Positions 1 to 8,661 of a stretch of DNA of 64,000 nucleotides are shown here, piece by piece (the first letter of the stretch is position 1; every line of letters starts with the position of its first letter). Made by a program: the position numbers and the translations under genes. A model generated the notes under the pieces. That model was given only the letters and a program-made list of their open reading frames with translations, did not search any database and was not told the origin of the DNA. Origin of the DNA: Gramella sp. MT6 (GTDB lineage Bacteria; Bacteroidota; Bacteroidia; Flavobacteriales; Flavobacteriaceae); the NCBI RefSeq assembly GCF_019357415.1, contig NZ_CP048410.1, forward strand, positions 434,001 through 498,000. Direction: 5' to 3'.

Positions 1-377
1 AGTTTCATTATGGCATGGATTTCACCGCCCCAAGAGGAACCCCTGTTTACGCTACCGGAGATGGTCGTGTGGTGAGAGCAGACAGCAGATCTACGGGTTA
101 CGGAAATCATATCAGAATAGATCATGGCTATGGCTACACTAGTTTATATGCACATTTATATAAATACAATGTTCGTCGTGGTCAGAGAGTAAAAAGAGGT
201 GATGTGATTGGATTTGTAGGCAGTACCGGAAGATCTGAAGCTCCTCATTTACATTATGAAATATTCAAGGACGACAATAGGATAAATCCTATTAATTTCT
301 ACTACGGAAACCTTTCTCCGGAGGAGTTTGGAGAGGTCCTGGAAAAAGCACAACGTGAAAATCAATCGCTTGATTAA
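1..377 (+). CDS. M23 family metallopeptidase, C-terminal part (partial)
   Basis: This is the 3' end of a gene entering from the left edge; the reading frame is open from base 3. The visible 125 residues are the catalytic LytM/peptidase M23 domain, which cuts peptidoglycan cross-bridges using a zinc ion. The HxxxD zinc motif is at the very start (FHYGMDF, with the histidine at bases 6-8) and the HLH zinc motif follows about 70 residues later (APHLHYE). The short C-terminal tail after the domain is typical of Bacteroidota M23 proteins, which are usually about 320 residues with an N-terminal membrane segment and coiled coil; that part would lie outside the window. The stop codon overlaps the next ATG by one base (TAATG), so translation of the two genes is probably coupled. 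The methionine at base 15 is internal and not the start. Confidence 0.9.
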   Translation, partial: FHYGMDFTAPRGTPVYATGDGRVVRADSRSTGYGNHIRIDHGYGYTSLYAHLYKYNVRRGQRVKRGDVIGFVGSTGRSEAPHLHYEIFKDDNRINPINFYYGNLSPEEFGEVLEKAQRENQSLD

Positions 378-706
378 TGCACATAGATCTTCCTGAAAAA
401 CGCTATTACAGCATTGGCGAAGTTGCCGAAGCATTTAAAGTGAATACTTCCCTGATTAGATTCTGGGAAAAGGAATTTGATGCGATCAAACCAAAGAAAA
501 ATGCAAAAGGCAACAGGAAATTCACGCCTGAAGATATTAAGAACCTTGAATTGATCTATCACCTGGTCAAAGAAAGAGGCTTCACCCTGGAGGGAGCTAA
601 AATTCATTTAAAAGAAGAAAAACATAAAACGCTTAGCAACTTTGATATTATTCGAAAACTGGAAAGCGTAAAAGCAGAACTAATCAACCTTAAAAATCAA
701 TTGTAA
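377..706 (+). CDS. MerR family transcriptional regulator
   Basis: This 109-residue protein carries a MerR-type winged helix-turn-helix at about residues 9-75: a start like YYSIGEVAEAFKV, the recognition helix with RFWEKEF, and the wing with KGNRKFTPED. A short helical C-terminus (about 85-109) probably forms the dimerisation coil. There is no effector-binding domain and no cysteine cluster, so it is not a metal sensor of the CueR/ZntR kind. Such short MerR proteins are commonly found beside an M23 peptidase and LemA in flavobacteria. Its target is not visible; autoregulation of this envelope cluster is only a guess. It starts on the last base of the upstream stop codon and is followed after one base by lemA. 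Confidence 0.85.
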   Translation: MHIDLPEKRYYSIGEVAEAFKVNTSLIRFWEKEFDAIKPKKNAKGNRKFTPEDIKNLELIYHLVKERGFTLEGAKIHLKEEKHKTLSNFDIIRKLESVKAELINLKNQL

Positions 707-707
707 T

Positions 708-1292
708 ATGAAAAAGTGGCTAATCCCGGCGGGAATCATTATAGTCCTGATAATTTTAATCGCATCTCCATATAACTCCCTCGTGGATAAAGAAGAGAAT
801 GCTGAAAAGGCATGGAATGATGTAGAAAGTTCTTACCAAAGAAGAAATGACCTTATAGGCAACCTGGTTAAAACTGTTGAAGGTGCTGCAGATTTTGAAA
901 GAGGAACACTTACAGATGTAATTGAAGCGCGATCAAAAGCAACTTCAGTAAATGTTGACGCAAGTAATTTGAGTGCAGCTCAAATTCAGCAATATCAGGA
1001 AGCTCAACAAGGGGTTACTTCTGCCCTCTCCCGATTATTAGTGACTGTTGAAAGATATCCTGAATTAAAGGCGAACCAAAACTTCCTGCAATTGCAATCT
1101 CAGCTGGAAGGAACAGAGAACAGGATCAATGTTGCCAGAGACAGGTTCAATGAAGCTGTGGCAAGTTATGAAAAAACACGCCGGAAATTCCCGAGCAATA
1201 TCACCGCGGCACTTTTTGGCTTTGATGACATGGAAGGTTTCCAGTCTGATGCCGGAGCTGAAGATGCACCAGATGTAGAATTCGATTTTTAA
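708..1292 (+). CDS. LemA family protein
   Basis: The 194-residue protein has one N-terminal membrane segment (about residues 4-20) followed by a long helical LemA domain. The family hallmark is visible as YNSLVDKEENAEKAWNDVES followed by YQRRNDLIGNLVKTVEG, and the later RFPELK/ANQNF-like stretch (RYPELKANQNF). LemA proteins are membrane-anchored helical bundles whose biochemical role is not settled; in many bacteria the gene sits directly upstream of TPM-domain genes, as here. The C-terminus is acidic. The gene lies one base after merR and three bases before the first TPM gene, so it is almost certainly part of one transcript. Confidence 0.93.
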   Translation: MKKWLIPAGIIIVLIILIASPYNSLVDKEENAEKAWNDVESSYQRRNDLIGNLVKTVEGAADFERGTLTDVIEARSKATSVNVDASNLSAAQIQQYQEAQQGVTSALSRLLVTVERYPELKANQNFLQLQSQLEGTENRINVARDRFNEAVASYEKTRRKFPSNITAALFGFDDMEGFQSDAGAEDAPDVEFDF

Positions 1293-1295
1293 AAA

Positions 1296-1739
1296 ATGAG
1301 TATAAAAAGCGAGGCCTTTTTAAGCAAAAAGGAAGAAGAGGAAGTTGTTGAAGCCATAAGACAGGCAGAAAGAAAGACAAGCGGTGAAATAAGAGTTCAC
1401 CTTGAGCCAAGTACGGGCGACGAAGATATCTTTGAACGAGCCATGGAAGTTTTTCATGCTCTTAAAATGGATAATACGAAAGATGCAAATGGCGTACTCA
1501 TATATGTAGCTGTAGAAGACAGGAATTTTGTGATCTATGGAGACAAGGGAATTAATGAAGTGGTGGCAGATGATTTCTGGGAAAGCACTAAAGAACTTAT
1601 CGTTTCACACTTTAAAAAAGGTCATTTCAAGGATGGTCTTGTAGAAGGCGTTTTGAAAGCTGGAGAACAGCTGCAAAAACATTTCCCCTGGGATGAGAAC
1701 AATACCAACGAGTTATCAGATCAAATTTCAAAAGCATAA
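1296..1739 (+). CDS. TPM domain-containing protein without signal peptide
   Basis: The 147-residue protein is a single TPM domain (TPM_phosphatase family, named for TLP18.3, Psb32 and MOLO-1). Visible landmarks are VEAIRQAERKTSGEIRVHLE at about residues 19-38 and the VLIYVAVEDRNFVIYGDKG segment at about 70-90. It has neither signal peptide nor membrane segment, unlike the next gene. Flavobacterial genomes often encode this pair behind lemA: a short TPM protein and a longer secreted/anchored YgcG-like one. Function in bacteria is uncertain; acid phosphatase activity has been reported for the plant homolog TLP18.3 but cannot be assumed here. Its 3' end overlaps the next coding region by 47 bases. 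Confidence 0.9.
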   Translation: MSIKSEAFLSKKEEEEVVEAIRQAERKTSGEIRVHLEPSTGDEDIFERAMEVFHALKMDNTKDANGVLIYVAVEDRNFVIYGDKGINEVVADDFWESTKELIVSHFKKGHFKDGLVEGVLKAGEQLQKHFPWDENNTNELSDQISKA

Positions 1740-2520
1740 GCATATCAAACGATTTATACTATTACTGATATTTTTAACGGGATTCACCGCAGTAGCGCAA
1801 CGTGATATCCCTCAAAAACCGTCAGAACAGACCAGCGTATACGATGAAGCAGATATGCTCTCGGCTCCAGATGAGCAAAGGCTCGAGCAAAAGCTAATTA
1901 ATTATGCCGACACCACTTCCACTCAGATCGTAGTGGTCACTATAGAATCGCTTGAAGGCGAATACGAGGGCACCTACGCAGCACACTGGGCGCATGAGTG
2001 GGGAATTGGCCAAAGTGATAAGGACAATGGTCTTTTAGTTTTAGTAGCTCAAAAAGAACGCAAAATCTGGATCACTACCGGTTATGGCCTTGAGGAATAT
2101 CTTACCGACGCTAAGACAAAAGAAATTATTGAGCTTATAATTCTACCCGAATTCAGGAACGGCGATATATATGCCGGACTTAACAAGGGAACCACGGCTA
2201 TTTTCCAGGTCCTTAATGGCACTTTTCAGGGAGCTCCAGGTTCAAGAGGTTCCGGCGGAGGAATCCCCCTTAAAGCGATCATTATCTTCTTTATATTTAT
2301 CGTTATCCTTATTTCTATGTTCAATAAACGCGGAGGTGGGAAAAATGGTGGAAGAAGAACCGGACGCAGTGTATTATGGGATGCCATTATCTTAAGCTCT
2401 CTGGGCCGTGGAAGTTTTGGAGGAGGAAGTTCCGGAGGTGGATTTGGTGGTGGTGGAGGCTTCGGAGGAGGCTTCGGTGGCGGTGGATTTGGTGGCGGAG
2501 GCGCCGGTGGAAGCTGGTAA
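1693..2520 (+). CDS. YgcG-like TPM domain protein with glycine-rich tail
   Basis: The 275-residue protein has a hydrophobic signal/anchor at about residues 19-35 ending in VAQ, a TPM domain at about 45-170, a second membrane segment at about 195-210 (IIIFFIFIVILISMF), a basic linker, and a C-terminal tail of about 40 residues made almost only of glycine with a few phenylalanines. This matches the YgcG architecture, in which the domain faces the periplasm and the Gly-rich tail follows the membrane span. The start is the only in-frame ATG before the signal peptide. It lies inside the previous gene, giving a 47-base overlap and 18 residues ahead of the hydrophobic stretch. The glycine tail comes from GGN-rich codons and is not a separate DNA repeat element. 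Confidence 0.9.
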   Translation: MRTIPTSYQIKFQKHKHIKRFILLLIFLTGFTAVAQRDIPQKPSEQTSVYDEADMLSAPDEQRLEQKLINYADTTSTQIVVVTIESLEGEYEGTYAAHWAHEWGIGQSDKDNGLLVLVAQKERKIWITTGYGLEEYLTDAKTKEIIELIILPEFRNGDIYAGLNKGTTAIFQVLNGTFQGAPGSRGSGGGIPLKAIIIFFIFIVILISMFNKRGGGKNGGRRTGRSVLWDAIILSSLGRGSFGGGSSGGGFGGGGGFGGGFGGGGFGGGGAGGSW

Positions 2521-2546
2521 TTAGCAAACCTACAATTTATTTTAGA

Positions 2547-3119
2547 ATGAATGAGCGGTTCTTTACAGACGAGCACTTCAGCAATACAAATTTCACTCAG
2601 AAAGAACTTAGCAGAGCCGACTATGAAGGCTGTACTTTTAGCAACTGTAATTTTTCAGGTTATGATCTTAGCAATTTCAGGTTCACAGAATGTGATTTTG
2701 AAGAGTGCGATCTTAGCAATTGCAAATTATCTAAAACAGCATTTCAGGATTGTCATTTTTCCGGATGTAAACTTATAGGCTTAAATTTTGACCATTGTGA
2801 AAGCTTTGGGTTTTCATTTTCAGCTGAAAATTCAGTTTTTGATCATTCCATACTATACAATGTAAATCTTTCCAAAACGAGAATCCTGAATTCCAAATTC
2901 AGGAATACAGACCTCAGTGCTTGCGATTTTAGCCAGTCTGACCTAACTGGTTGTGATTTCCTGGAAGCTACTTTCAACCAAACCATTCTTGAGAAGACAA
3001 ATCTTAAGTCAGCAATCAACTATCATATAGACCCAGAAAATAATAAGATCAATGAAGCTCAGTTTTCACTACCAGAAGTCACAGGTCTATTGCATAAATA
3101 CAAACTAAAGATCGATTAG
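2547..3119 (+). CDS. Pentapeptide repeat protein
   Basis: The chosen start gives 190 residues beginning MNERFFTDEHF. Most of the chain is pentapeptide repeats of the A(D/N)LXX type with central Phe or Leu every fifth residue, for example CDFEECDLSNCKLSKTAF, which fold as a right-handed four-sided beta helix. Cysteines are unusually frequent at the position preceding the central residue. The family includes MfpA/Qnr-like gyrase-protecting proteins, but most members have no known role; nothing here points to quinolone resistance. A longer upstream reading frame runs through the glycine-tail region of the previous gene in another phase and gives Trp/Arg-rich nonsense, so I rejected it. The gene lies 26 bases after the TPM gene and is closed by a strong terminator. 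Confidence 0.85.
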   Translation: MNERFFTDEHFSNTNFTQKELSRADYEGCTFSNCNFSGYDLSNFRFTECDFEECDLSNCKLSKTAFQDCHFSGCKLIGLNFDHCESFGFSFSAENSVFDHSILYNVNLSKTRILNSKFRNTDLSACDFSQSDLTGCDFLEATFNQTILEKTNLKSAINYHIDPENNKINEAQFSLPEVTGLLHKYKLKID

Positions 3120-3128
3120 GATAAAATA

Positions 3129-3158
3129 AAAACGCCATCAAATTGATGGCGTTTTTTA
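3129..3158. terminator. Bidirectional intrinsic terminator between pentapeptide gene and clpX
   Basis: An 11-base inverted repeat (AACGCCATCAA at 3131-3141, TTGATGGCGTT at 3143-3153) is flanked by an A-run on the left and a T-run on the right. It therefore serves both converging genes. Confidence 0.9.
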
Positions 3159-3183
3159 TATGTGCATTATAACTGAAAGTTGA

Positions 3184-4416
3184 TTAAGAAACAGCTTTCA
3201 ATTTACTCATTGTAGATTTATTCAATTTATCATCTGCATACTCGCGGGTAACCGTGAAATGTGCTTCTTCGCTTTCAGGCATCTCGAACATCGCGTCGGT
3301 TAGAATAGCCTCACAAAGAGAACGCAATCCACGTGCTCCAAGTTTGTATTCAACTGCCTTATCCACAATATAATCTAAAGCATCATCGGTAATATCAAAT
3401 TCGATATCATCCATTTCGAATAGCTTTTTATACTGTTTGATGATCGCGTTCTTAGGCTGGGTCAAGATAGCCCTAAGGGTCTTTTTATCCAACGGGTTCA
3501 TATAGGTAAGGGCTGGTAAACGACCAATGATCTCAGGGATCAATCCAAATTCCTTGAGGTCTTTTGGAATGATATACTTTAAAAGATTGGTTCGCTCGAT
3601 AGTATCCTCGCTTTTTGAAGCGCTGAATCCAACCGCCTGCATATTCAACCTTTTACTGATGATTCTTTCAATACCATCAAAAGCACCACCGGCAATGAAC
3701 AGAATATTTTCGGTATTCACTTCAATGAATTTCTGATCGGGATGTTTACGCCCACCTTTTGGCGGAACGTTAACCGTTGTTCCTTCAAGTAATTTCAATA
3801 AAGCCTGCTGAACACCTTCTCCTGACACGTCACGGGTGATAGAAGGATTATCGCTCTTACGGGCTATTTTATCTATCTCATCGATAAAAACGATTCCGCG
3901 TTCTGCTTTTTCAGTATTATAATCTGCTGCCTGAAGCAACCTGGTCAAAATACCTTCAACATCCTCGCCAACATATCCTGCTTCGGTTAAAACCGTAGCA
4001 TCGACAATAGCTAAAGGAACATTAAGCATTCTCGCGATAGTTCTGGCCATAAGGGTTTTCCCTGTTCCGGTCTCTCCAACCATCACGATATTACTTTTCT
4101 GGATCTCAACATCATCATCACTTTCTGGCTGTAACAATCTTTTGTAGTGATTGTAGACAGCAACAGACATCACTTTTTTGGTTTCTTCCTGACCAATAAT
4201 GTATTCATCCAAAAACGATTTGATCGTTTTTGGTTTACTCAACATAAGGTCTGAAGAAAGCTCTCTGGCTTCCCCCTGCTTGGATTCCTCAACTACGATT
4301 CCATGCGCCTGTTCTATGCAGCGATCACAGATGTGGGCATCCAGACCAGCAATAAGTAGGTTAGTTTCGGGTTTTTTCCTACCACAAAAGGAACATTCTA
4401 AATCTTCTTTCGCCAT
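3184..4416 (-). CDS. clpX: ATP-dependent Clp protease ATP-binding subunit ClpX
   Basis: ClpX is the AAA+ unfoldase that feeds tagged substrates to ClpP. The 410-residue chain has the N-terminal zinc-binding domain with cysteines 8, 11, 30 and 33, the Walker A motif GETGTGKT at 114-121, Walker B FIDEID at about 177-182, and the substrate-gripping RKH loop at 223-225 (GGRKHP), followed by the small AAA+ domain. Length and motif order are normal for the family. It lies 46 bases downstream of clpP on the same strand, the usual clpP-clpX arrangement. A shared terminator with the pentapeptide gene follows its stop codon. Confidence 0.98.
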   Translation of the reverse strand: MAKEDLECSFCGRKKPETNLLIAGLDAHICDRCIEQAHGIVVEESKQGEARELSSDLMLSKPKTIKSFLDEYIIGQEETKKVMSVAVYNHYKRLLQPESDDDVEIQKSNIVMVGETGTGKTLMARTIARMLNVPLAIVDATVLTEAGYVGEDVEGILTRLLQAADYNTEKAERGIVFIDEIDKIARKSDNPSITRDVSGEGVQQALLKLLEGTTVNVPPKGGRKHPDQKFIEVNTENILFIAGGAFDGIERIISKRLNMQAVGFSASKSEDTIERTNLLKYIIPKDLKEFGLIPEIIGRLPALTYMNPLDKKTLRAILTQPKNAIIKQYKKLFEMDDIEFDITDDALDYIVDKAVEYKLGARGLRSLCEAILTDAMFEMPESEEAHFTVTREYADDKLNKSTMSKLKAVS

Positions 4417-4462
4417 TATTTAAATTTTCGGTAATTACTATTGCGAAATAGTTAATTACAAT

Positions 4463-5140
4463 TTATCCTTCTCTTTTTAATATCTCATCGATCATACCAT
4501 ACTCCTTGGCTTTTTCAGCCTTCATCCAGAAGTCACGATCACTGTCTTCGTGAACTTTCTCATACGTCTGGCCGGAATGCTTCGCTATGATATTATATAA
4601 TTCTTCTTTTAAAGTTACAATCTCTCTGGCCGTAATTTCTATATCACTAGCCTGACCCTGGGCTCCTCCCATTGGCTGATGGATCATTACTCTGCAATGA
4701 GGAAGTCCGCTACGTTTACCTGCCTCTCCGGCACATAAAAGAACAGCTCCCATAGATGCAGCCATTCCTGTACAGATAGTTGCAACATCTGGTTTAATAA
4801 ACTGCATGGTATCATATATCCCCAGACCTGCATAAACGCTTCCTCCAGGAGAATTGATATATATCTGAATATCCTTGGAAGCATCTGTACTTTCTAAGAA
4901 CAGTAATTGAGCCTGGACGATATTCGCCACCTGCTCGTTGATACCTGTTCCAAGAAAAATGATCCTGTCCATCATTAGACGGGAAAAAACATCCATGGCT
5001 ACAGCATTCATTTGTCTTTCCTCGATAATATTCGGAGTCATGCCTACCGGCATCATGCTGCTAACAATTTTATCGTAATAATTGCTGTTTATGTTATGAT
5101 CTGAGACAGCATATTTTTGAAATTCTTTTCCGTAATCCAT
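4463..5140 (-). CDS. clpP: ATP-dependent Clp protease proteolytic subunit ClpP
   Basis: ClpP is the serine protease chamber that works with ClpX. With the ATG at 5140 the protein has 225 residues. The catalytic serine is Ser129 in GMAASMGAV, the histidine is His154 in VMIHQP, and the aspartate lies in the EDSDRD segment near 199-203. The oligomerisation and axial regions ([16 protein letters not shown]) are intact. A TTG one codon upstream could also be read as a start, but the ATG is preferred. The N-terminal extension of about 30 residues before the mature-like core is usual in Bacteroidota. The gene is separated from trigger factor by a terminator, so it probably has its own promoter together with clpX. 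Confidence 0.98.
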   Translation of the reverse strand: MDYGKEFQKYAVSDHNINSNYYDKIVSSMMPVGMTPNIIEERQMNAVAMDVFSRLMMDRIIFLGTGINEQVANIVQAQLLFLESTDASKDIQIYINSPGGSVYAGLGIYDTMQFIKPDVATICTGMAASMGAVLLCAGEAGKRSGLPHCRVMIHQPMGGAQGQASDIEITAREIVTLKEELYNIIAKHSGQTYEKVHEDSDRDFWMKAEKAKEYGMIDEILKREG

Positions 5141-5192
5141 CAATTTTTTATTGTTTTTCTAATCTTAATTAAAAATCCGGTTAAAACCAAAA

Positions 5193-5223
5193 AAGGCGTT
5201 ACTCAATAATGAGTTAACGCCTT
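5193..5223 (-). terminator. Intrinsic terminator after trigger factor gene
   Basis: AAGGCGTT-A-CTCA (5193-5205) pairs with TGAG-T-(T)-AACGCCTT (5210-5223), with a one-base bulge and an ATAA loop. Read on the minus strand it is followed by T-rich sequence, placing it between tig and clpP. Confidence 0.8.
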
Positions 5224-5251
5224 AAAGATAGGTAATATATCGTAAAAAGGC

Positions 5252-6574
5252 TTACTTATAAATCGCTTTCACAAATTCTTCGTAAGTAACTTCTTTTTCG
5301 TCGAATTTCATGTTCTCCTTGTAAAATTCAAGAAGTTTTTCATTCATCAACTGCTCAGAAAGTCTCTTCACTTCATCCTGGTTAGATAAGATCCTGGCCG
5401 CGATATCGTCAAGTTCTTTTTCTGAAGGATCCATCTGGCCAAATTGTGCCATTTGCTGTTTGATCTTTTCTGTAGTGAAAGATTTTAGATCGTTGAAATC
5501 TACATTAAGGTTATTATCATTTACAACCTTTCCTTCGATCAACTGGTAACGAAGTCCTTTTTCGCTTTTTTCGTATTCTTCTGCAGCTTCCTCTTCGGTC
5601 AATGGTTTTTCACCAACCGTCTGGATCCACTTCTGAAGAAATTCTTTAGGCAGTTCGAAGTTTGTAGCTTCTATAAGCGCTTCAGTAATATCATTCATCA
5701 ACTGCTGGTCGCTCTGCTGCTCAAATTGCTTAGCGGCATCTTCCTTGATCTTTTCTTTCAATTCGGTTACCGACTTCACTTTATCCTTCCCGAAAAGTTT
5801 GTCGAACAATTCCTGGTCAAGATCTGCAAGTTCCCTTTCATTGATCTCAGAGATCGTGAATTCAACCTCGATATCAAGATCATGAGCTTTATCATGTTCG
5901 ATCTTAAGGTGGTTGATCAATGCGTGATCATCCTCGAAAAGACCTTTAGTCTTTAAAGTGACGGTGTCACCAACCTTAGCTCCAACAAACTTATTAATGT
6001 TGCGTTTACCTTTTATATTTGAAAGTTCGATAGTTGTATCGTTCTCTATCCCTTCTTCTTCATTCTTAAAAGTACCAGCTACAGTATCACCTTCTTCAAC
6101 CACATCTTTGGTTTTAAGTTTACCGTATTGTTTCTGGATACTTTCTATCTGATCGTTCACCATTTTCTCATCGGCAACGATGTTATATTTAGTAACAGGC
6201 TTTTTAAGATCAAGATCTACTTCAAATTCTGGTGCAAGACCTAGTTCAAATTCGAAGCTGTAGTTATCTTTATCCCAATCAAAATTTTCCTGTTCTTTTG
6301 GTAACGGGTTTCCAAGAACGTCTAATTTCTCTTCAGTAAGGTACTTGTTAAGGCTATCCTGAAGTAATTTATTTACCTCATCAACCAATACAGCCTGGCC
6401 GTATTGCTTTTTTACCATCCCCATAGGTACGTGACCTTTTCTGAAACCGGGAATATTGGCATTCTTACGGTAATCTTTTAAAATCTTATCTACTTTGCCC
6501 GCGTAATCTTCTTTAGCGATATCAACTTTAACTACCGCATTTAATTCATCAATATTCTCTCTGGTAATATTCAT
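5252..6574 (-). CDS. tig: Trigger factor, ribosome-associated chaperone
   Basis: Trigger factor binds the ribosomal exit tunnel and holds nascent chains; it also has a prolyl isomerase domain. The 440-residue protein shows the ribosome-docking signature GFRKGHVP at about residues 43-50, in a typical N-terminal domain. A central FKBP-like region follows at roughly 155-245, rather divergent as in other Bacteroidota, and then the long helical C-terminal arms. Length is normal. It is expressed from a consensus promoter at 6601-6631 and ended by a hairpin at 5193-5223, so it appears to be monocistronic beside clpP-clpX. The order tig-clpP-clpX is conserved across many bacteria. Confidence 0.97.
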   Translation of the reverse strand: MNITRENIDELNAVVKVDIAKEDYAGKVDKILKDYRKNANIPGFRKGHVPMGMVKKQYGQAVLVDEVNKLLQDSLNKYLTEEKLDVLGNPLPKEQENFDWDKDNYSFEFELGLAPEFEVDLDLKKPVTKYNIVADEKMVNDQIESIQKQYGKLKTKDVVEEGDTVAGTFKNEEEGIENDTTIELSNIKGKRNINKFVGAKVGDTVTLKTKGLFEDDHALINHLKIEHDKAHDLDIEVEFTISEINERELADLDQELFDKLFGKDKVKSVTELKEKIKEDAAKQFEQQSDQQLMNDITEALIEATNFELPKEFLQKWIQTVGEKPLTEEEAAEEYEKSEKGLRYQLIEGKVVNDNNLNVDFNDLKSFTTEKIKQQMAQFGQMDPSEKELDDIAARILSNQDEVKRLSEQLMNEKLLEFYKENMKFDEKEVTYEEFVKAIYK

Positions 6575-6600
6575 TTTGATCTATTATAAAAATTGGAGTG

Positions 6601-6631
6601 CAAAATTACGTTTTTTCTTAAAGTCTGCAAA
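6601..6631 (-). promoter_or_regulatory. Predicted promoter of tig
   Basis: On the minus strand the -33 element TTTG (6628-6631) is followed after exactly 19 bases by the -7 element TAATTTTG (6601-6608). This is a perfect match to the Bacteroidota primary sigma consensus TTTG-N19-TAnnTTTG and lies 27 bases before the tig start. Confidence 0.75.
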
Positions 6632-6659
6632 GTTTCAATTTGTTGAAATTCAGTTAAAT

Positions 6660-7001
6660 CTAATCTGATTTCAGAATTGAAAAGAGCAAAGATTGCACCA
6701 GGGACAGTAACAAACTAAAAATTATGGCAATAAACCATCCATCCACATCGAATCCTCCAACAAATCCGTCGGCCATAAATATGATAATCGCATTAATGAC
6801 CAGTAGGAATAATCCTAAGGTAAGAATGGTCACAGGCAGGGTGAAAAGGATCAAAAGAGGTTTCACGATAAAGTTAAGCAATGCCAGTACCAGCGCTACG
6901 ATTATCGCGGTCCAGTAGCTATCTACACTTACTCCCGGCAAGACTTTCGCCAGTATCACCACGGCGAGTGCGGTAAGTAATAATCTTAGTATAAAATTCA
7001 T
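6660..7001 (-). CDS. Phage holin family (4TM) small membrane protein
   Basis: This 113-residue protein consists of four hydrophobic segments (about residues 2-20, 30-50, 55-78 and 85-108) with short polar turns, and fits the PF04020-type 'phage holin family', known from many non-phage genomes. The conserved NFIVKPLL motif near residues 42-50 and the G/F-rich loop before TM4 (DGFVGGFDVDGW) support that assignment. Despite the name there is no prophage context, and in Bacteroidota these are ordinary chromosomal inner-membrane proteins of unknown role. It stands alone between the trigger factor promoter and a terminator. Confidence 0.8.
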   Translation of the reverse strand: MNFILRLLLTALAVVILAKVLPGVSVDSYWTAIIVALVLALLNFIVKPLLILFTLPVTILTLGLFLLVINAIIIFMADGFVGGFDVDGWFIAIIFSLLLSLVQSLLFSILKSD

Positions 7002-7038
7002 AATATTACAATGGTTGATTATTTAGTAAAGTTGCAAA

Positions 7039-7067
7039 AAAAAGGCCGGGAAAATCCCGGCCTTTTT
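7039..7067. terminator. Strong terminator after the SGNH lipoprotein gene
   Basis: AAAGGCCGGGA (7041-7051) and TCCCGGCCTTT (7055-7065) form an 11-base-pair stem with an AAA loop, with A and T runs on either side. It ends the minus-strand ompP1/lipoprotein operon. Confidence 0.9.
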
Positions 7068-7089
7068 AAATTTTATGGCAATTTTAATA

Positions 7090-8661
7090 TTACTGAACGT
7101 CCTGACTTAAAGTCACAGTTCCGTATGTACCAACATCTGCCTTTGGAACATTAGATCCATAAGTAGCATTGATCTCAGCAATAATTTCGTTTGCAACAAC
7201 CGCGTATCCACGAGGAGTTAAGTGAACACCATCTAAAGAGAACGCACCACCTGTAACGAAATCTGAAGTAATTACACCGCCGTCAAAAGGAATTCCCTGC
7301 CCTTTTAACTGACTTAGCACTTCATTTACATCTACTAATCCAAGACCTAAAGTTTCAGCATTTGCTTCAATAGCATCATTATAAAGGTTTGTAGCCTGGC
7401 TGATGTATTGAAGTTCTTCTGAATCTAAAGCATCTTTATCATCTATACCGCTAACTGCTCCGAAAAGGATTTGAGCCTGCTCTGGAGTTGGGCTTCCTCC
7501 TGCCTGTAATATTGCAAGAACCTCCCCAACTTCCTGGGTTAATTGAACAGAACCATATCCACCAGCCAATGCTGCCTGATCTATCGTTAAAAGAAGCAGT
7601 TCATTTTCGGTCATTTGACGGAATCCAAGAGGATTTGCCTGAGTAACCGGAACATCAATAAGGAATCTGTTTGAACCTTCGTTAAACTGAATAGCATATT
7701 GAGAAGCTAAAGCCTGAGCCTGCTCTGCAGGTACTCCCTGAGCCATTAATCCACCAGCGAAAACTCCGGCAACAGCCTGGAAATACCCGGTTAATTGAGC
7801 TGCAGTAGCGGCATCTAACGCTAATGCGTTATTTGGAACCGTAGTGAAATATGGCGCAGAAGTCACATCTGGAATAGTTAAAAGCACTCCGTCTGCAGTC
7901 TGAGCTAAAGCTCCGGCGATCTGACCGTATACCATTGAAAAAGCAGTAGGATCTGTAATATCATTTTCTCCATAAGAAGTAAAATCTGTATTTCCTAATT
8001 GAAATTCACCAGTACCTCCTGAAGATGCATACCCAAGAACATCATTGTTCCCAATCCATAAAGTAAAGAAAGTTGGGTCCTGAGCTAAAGCATCTGCTAA
8101 TACAGTTGCATTATCTGCACTTGCGAATCTCGCAAAATAAGGATTAGCTAATCCTGCAGGAACTCCAGCAACATTCCCATATCCTGGAGCAACCAGGTGA
8201 TAGGATTTTGCACCAGGCACGCCCATATTATTGAATGAACCTGAAAGTTTATTTGCTACATCTGTTGTAGGAGCAGCTCCGGTGTATCTGGCAGGACGTG
8301 GTTGCCCTGTAGAACCTACAGCAAGAACCAGCCTGTTTTCAGTGATTTGGGTTCCGCTTAATAAAAGACCACCAGTATTATCATTCATCAATGGCTGTGT
8401 AAAACCATTCGTTGGCTGAGTTACCGCAAACTTCTGAGCTAAGATATTAGGATATGAATTTTCCTGGCCAGTGATATAAAGTGCACCATCTGCATAACCA
8501 GCGGTAAGTGAATTTCCAAGGGCTACGTAATTTGAGAAATCTGCTTCCCCATTGGAATAAACTTCGCCATCTTCAATAGCATTTTCTAATTCAGGTTCGC
8601 AGGATACAACCCCTAAGGCTAATATTGCGATATATTTAAAATAGTTCTTCATCGTTCTCAT
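7090..8661 (-). CDS. SGNH/GDSL-family hydrolase lipoprotein
   Basis: The 523-residue protein has a lipoprotein signal with a lipobox ending at Cys21 (LGVVSC), so it should be exported and lipidated. The SGNH hydrolase blocks are visible: block I VALGNSLTAG with the nucleophile Ser51 (GNSL in place of GDSL), block III WIGNNDVLGY, and block V DGVHLTPRGY with Asp477 and His480. A long insertion rich in Ala and Gln separates blocks III and V. The substrate cannot be read from the sequence; members act on esters of lipids or sugars. The ATG overlaps the stop of the upstream OmpP1/FadL gene (TAATG), and this porin plus GDSL-lipoprotein pair is common in Bacteroidota, suggesting lipid uptake and cleavage at the outer membrane. 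Confidence 0.9.
   Translation of the reverse strand: MRTMKNYFKYIAILALGVVSCEPELENAIEDGEVYSNGEADFSNYVALGNSLTAGYADGALYITGQENSYPNILAQKFAVTQPTNGFTQPLMNDNTGGLLLSGTQITENRLVLAVGSTGQPRPARYTGAAPTTDVANKLSGSFNNMGVPGAKSYHLVAPGYGNVAGVPAGLANPYFARFASADNATVLADALAQDPTFFTLWIGNNDVLGYASSGGTGEFQLGNTDFTSYGENDITDPTAFSMVYGQIAGALAQTADGVLLTIPDVTSAPYFTTVPNNALALDAATAAQLTGYFQAVAGVFAGGLMAQGVPAEQAQALASQYAIQFNEGSNRFLIDVPVTQANPLGFRQMTENELLLLTIDQAALAGGYGSVQLTQEVGEVLAILQAGGSPTPEQAQILFGAVSGIDDKDALDSEELQYISQATNLYNDAIEANAETLGLGLVDVNEVLSQLKGQGIPFDGGVITSDFVTGGAFSLDGVHLTPRGYAVVANEIIAEINATYGSNVPKADVGTYGTVTLSQDVQ

Noticed and set aside
2400..2515. Possible DNA satellite repeat
   Set aside because: The repeat-like GGA/GGT pattern is explained by the glycine-rich protein tail of the YgcG-like gene, with irregular period.
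2376..2546. Upstream extension of the pentapeptide gene rich in Trp and Arg
   Set aside because: It is the glycine-tail DNA of the preceding gene read in another frame. The ATG at 2547 starts the pentapeptide domain.
2226..2576. Proline-rich reading frame on the minus strand
   Set aside because: It is the antisense of the GGN codons of the glycine-rich tail; proline codons are the complement. No start context or homology.
6660..7001. Prophage remnant because of the 'holin' name
   Set aside because: No other phage genes lie nearby and the family is common on bacterial chromosomes.
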